NCBI GenBank assembly: GCA_030656145.1
Contig: JAUSOF010000040.1
Coordinates: 1 to 41,150, forward strand
Source of the DNA: Pseudomonas sp.
GTDB taxonomy: Bacteria > Pseudomonadota > Gammaproteobacteria > Pseudomonadales > Pseudomonadaceae
Direction: 5' to 3'
DNA: 41,150 bases
The translations under genes were made by a program, and so were the position numbers. The notes under the pieces are model-generated. The model did no database searches and was not told where the DNA came from. It was given only the letters and a program-made list of their open reading frames with translations. The stretch's first letter is position 1, and each line of letters starts with the position of its first letter. Shown here piece after piece: positions 40,707 to 41,150 of this stretch.

Positions 40707-41150
40707 ATGAAAGCCCCCCGCGTGACCCTCGACCAGTGGCGAACCTTGCAAGCCGTAGTCGATCAGGGCGGCTTTGCCCAAGCAGCCGAGTTGCTGCATC
40801 GTTCGCAATCCTCGGTCAGCTACACCGTGGCCCGTATGCAGGAACAACTCGGCGTGCCGCTGCTGCGCATCGAGGGCCGTAAAGCCGTGCTCACCGAGGC
40901 CGGGGACGTGCTGTTGCGGCGCTCGCGGCAGCTGGTCAAGCAGGCCAGCCAACTGGAAGACCTGGCCTTCAACATGGATCAGGGCTGGGAAGCTGAAGTG
41001 CGCCTGGTGGTTGACGCCGCCTACCCGACCGCTCGCCTGATCCGGGCACTGGCGGCCTTCATCCCACAGAGTCGCGGTTGCCGCGTGCGCCTGCGCGAGG
41101 AAGTCCTGTCGGGAGTCGAAGAAGTGCTGCTTGAAGGCACTGCGGACCTG
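40707..41150 (+). CDS. LysR-family transcriptional regulator (3' end cut by window)
   Basis: ATG 40707 with TAGGAGAA upstream; 148 codons are visible without a stop, so the gene is truncated by the window edge (full LysR length is about 300). The HTH is LDQWRTLQAVVDQGGFAQAAELLHRSQSSVSYTVARMQEQLGVPLLRIEGRKAVLTEAG, followed by the start of the effector domain (EVRLVVDAAYPTARLIRALAAF). It is divergent from the small exported gene and not far from azoR, its possible target. Confidence 0.9.
   Translation, partial: MKAPRVTLDQWRTLQAVVDQGGFAQAAELLHRSQSSVSYTVARMQEQLGVPLLRIEGRKAVLTEAGDVLLRRSRQLVKQASQLEDLAFNMDQGWEAEVRLVVDAAYPTARLIRALAAFIPQSRGCRVRLREEVLSGVEEVLLEGTADL

Noticed and set aside
1..41150. CRISPR array, prophage or insertion sequence
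   Set aside because: No regular spaced repeats, phage structural genes, integrase or transposase could be read on either strand.

Overview
The window looks like a chromosomal segment of a Pseudomonas-type gammaproteobacterium. It is GC-rich and gene-dense, and it carries several arrangements familiar from that genus: a DsbRS-like two-component system divergent from dsbD-dsbE-dsbG, a GcsR/TyrR-type sigma-54 activator, a short LOV photoreceptor of the P. putida kind, a CvfB homologue, a CigR-family protein and REP-like hairpins. I see no integrase, transposase, phage gene or CRISPR array. The only mobile-looking DNA is one MITE-like element and a pair of related short dispersed repeats.

Layout. 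1-3757: a ferric-reductase-like flavocytochrome, then a metal-linked divergent unit. A His-rich small protein, a HupE/UreJ-type permease and an uncharacterised membrane-anchored protein lie on the minus strand; a DmeR/CsoR-family repressor lies on the plus strand; a perfect C-tract/G-tract operator sits between them. 3873-9417: periplasmic thiol-redox module dsbD-tlpA(dsbE)-dsbG facing a response regulator and sensor kinase, with a tandem TTAAC box in the shared promoter region. 9787-11738: an I78-type inhibitor lipoprotein and the GcsR-like regulator. 11945-16029: an SDR enzyme, a 160-bp MITE, an overlapping three-gene operon (class II aldolase, MEST-like hydrolase, DUF1569 protein) and a flavodoxin. 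16143-17274: short LOV protein and PilZ protein. 17440-20289: denitrification operon nirK (with fused cytochrome c)-nirV-sco, with an ANR/DNR-type box upstream. 20696-27428: assorted lipoprotein, small proteins, acetyltransferase, diguanylate cyclase, exported MsrB/MsrA, membrane proteins and a secreted nuclease. 27443-27518: tRNA-Thr(CGU). 27656-34385: CvfB, a PQQ-type sugar dehydrogenase, a solute-binding protein, an enoyl reductase-like MDR, an SrmB-like helicase and a CigR-like protein. 34355-36827: double cupin and two DMT exporters. 37028-38704: a PomA/PomB-like (sodium-type) stator pair. 38705-41150: a long noncoding stretch, an azoreductase, a small exported protein and the start of a LysR regulator cut by the window edge.

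Together the genes point to an environmental, facultatively denitrifying bacterium with heavy investment in periplasmic copper/thiol redox control (Dsb system, SCO, copper nitrite reductase, exported methionine sulfoxide reductases), metal sensing, blue-light and c-di-GMP signalling, and possibly sodium-powered motility. The least described pieces are the metal-responsive operon with the membrane-anchored protein, the aldolase/hydrolase/DUF1569 operon, and the repeat elements. All functional calls come from reading motifs and recalling families; no database search was possible.
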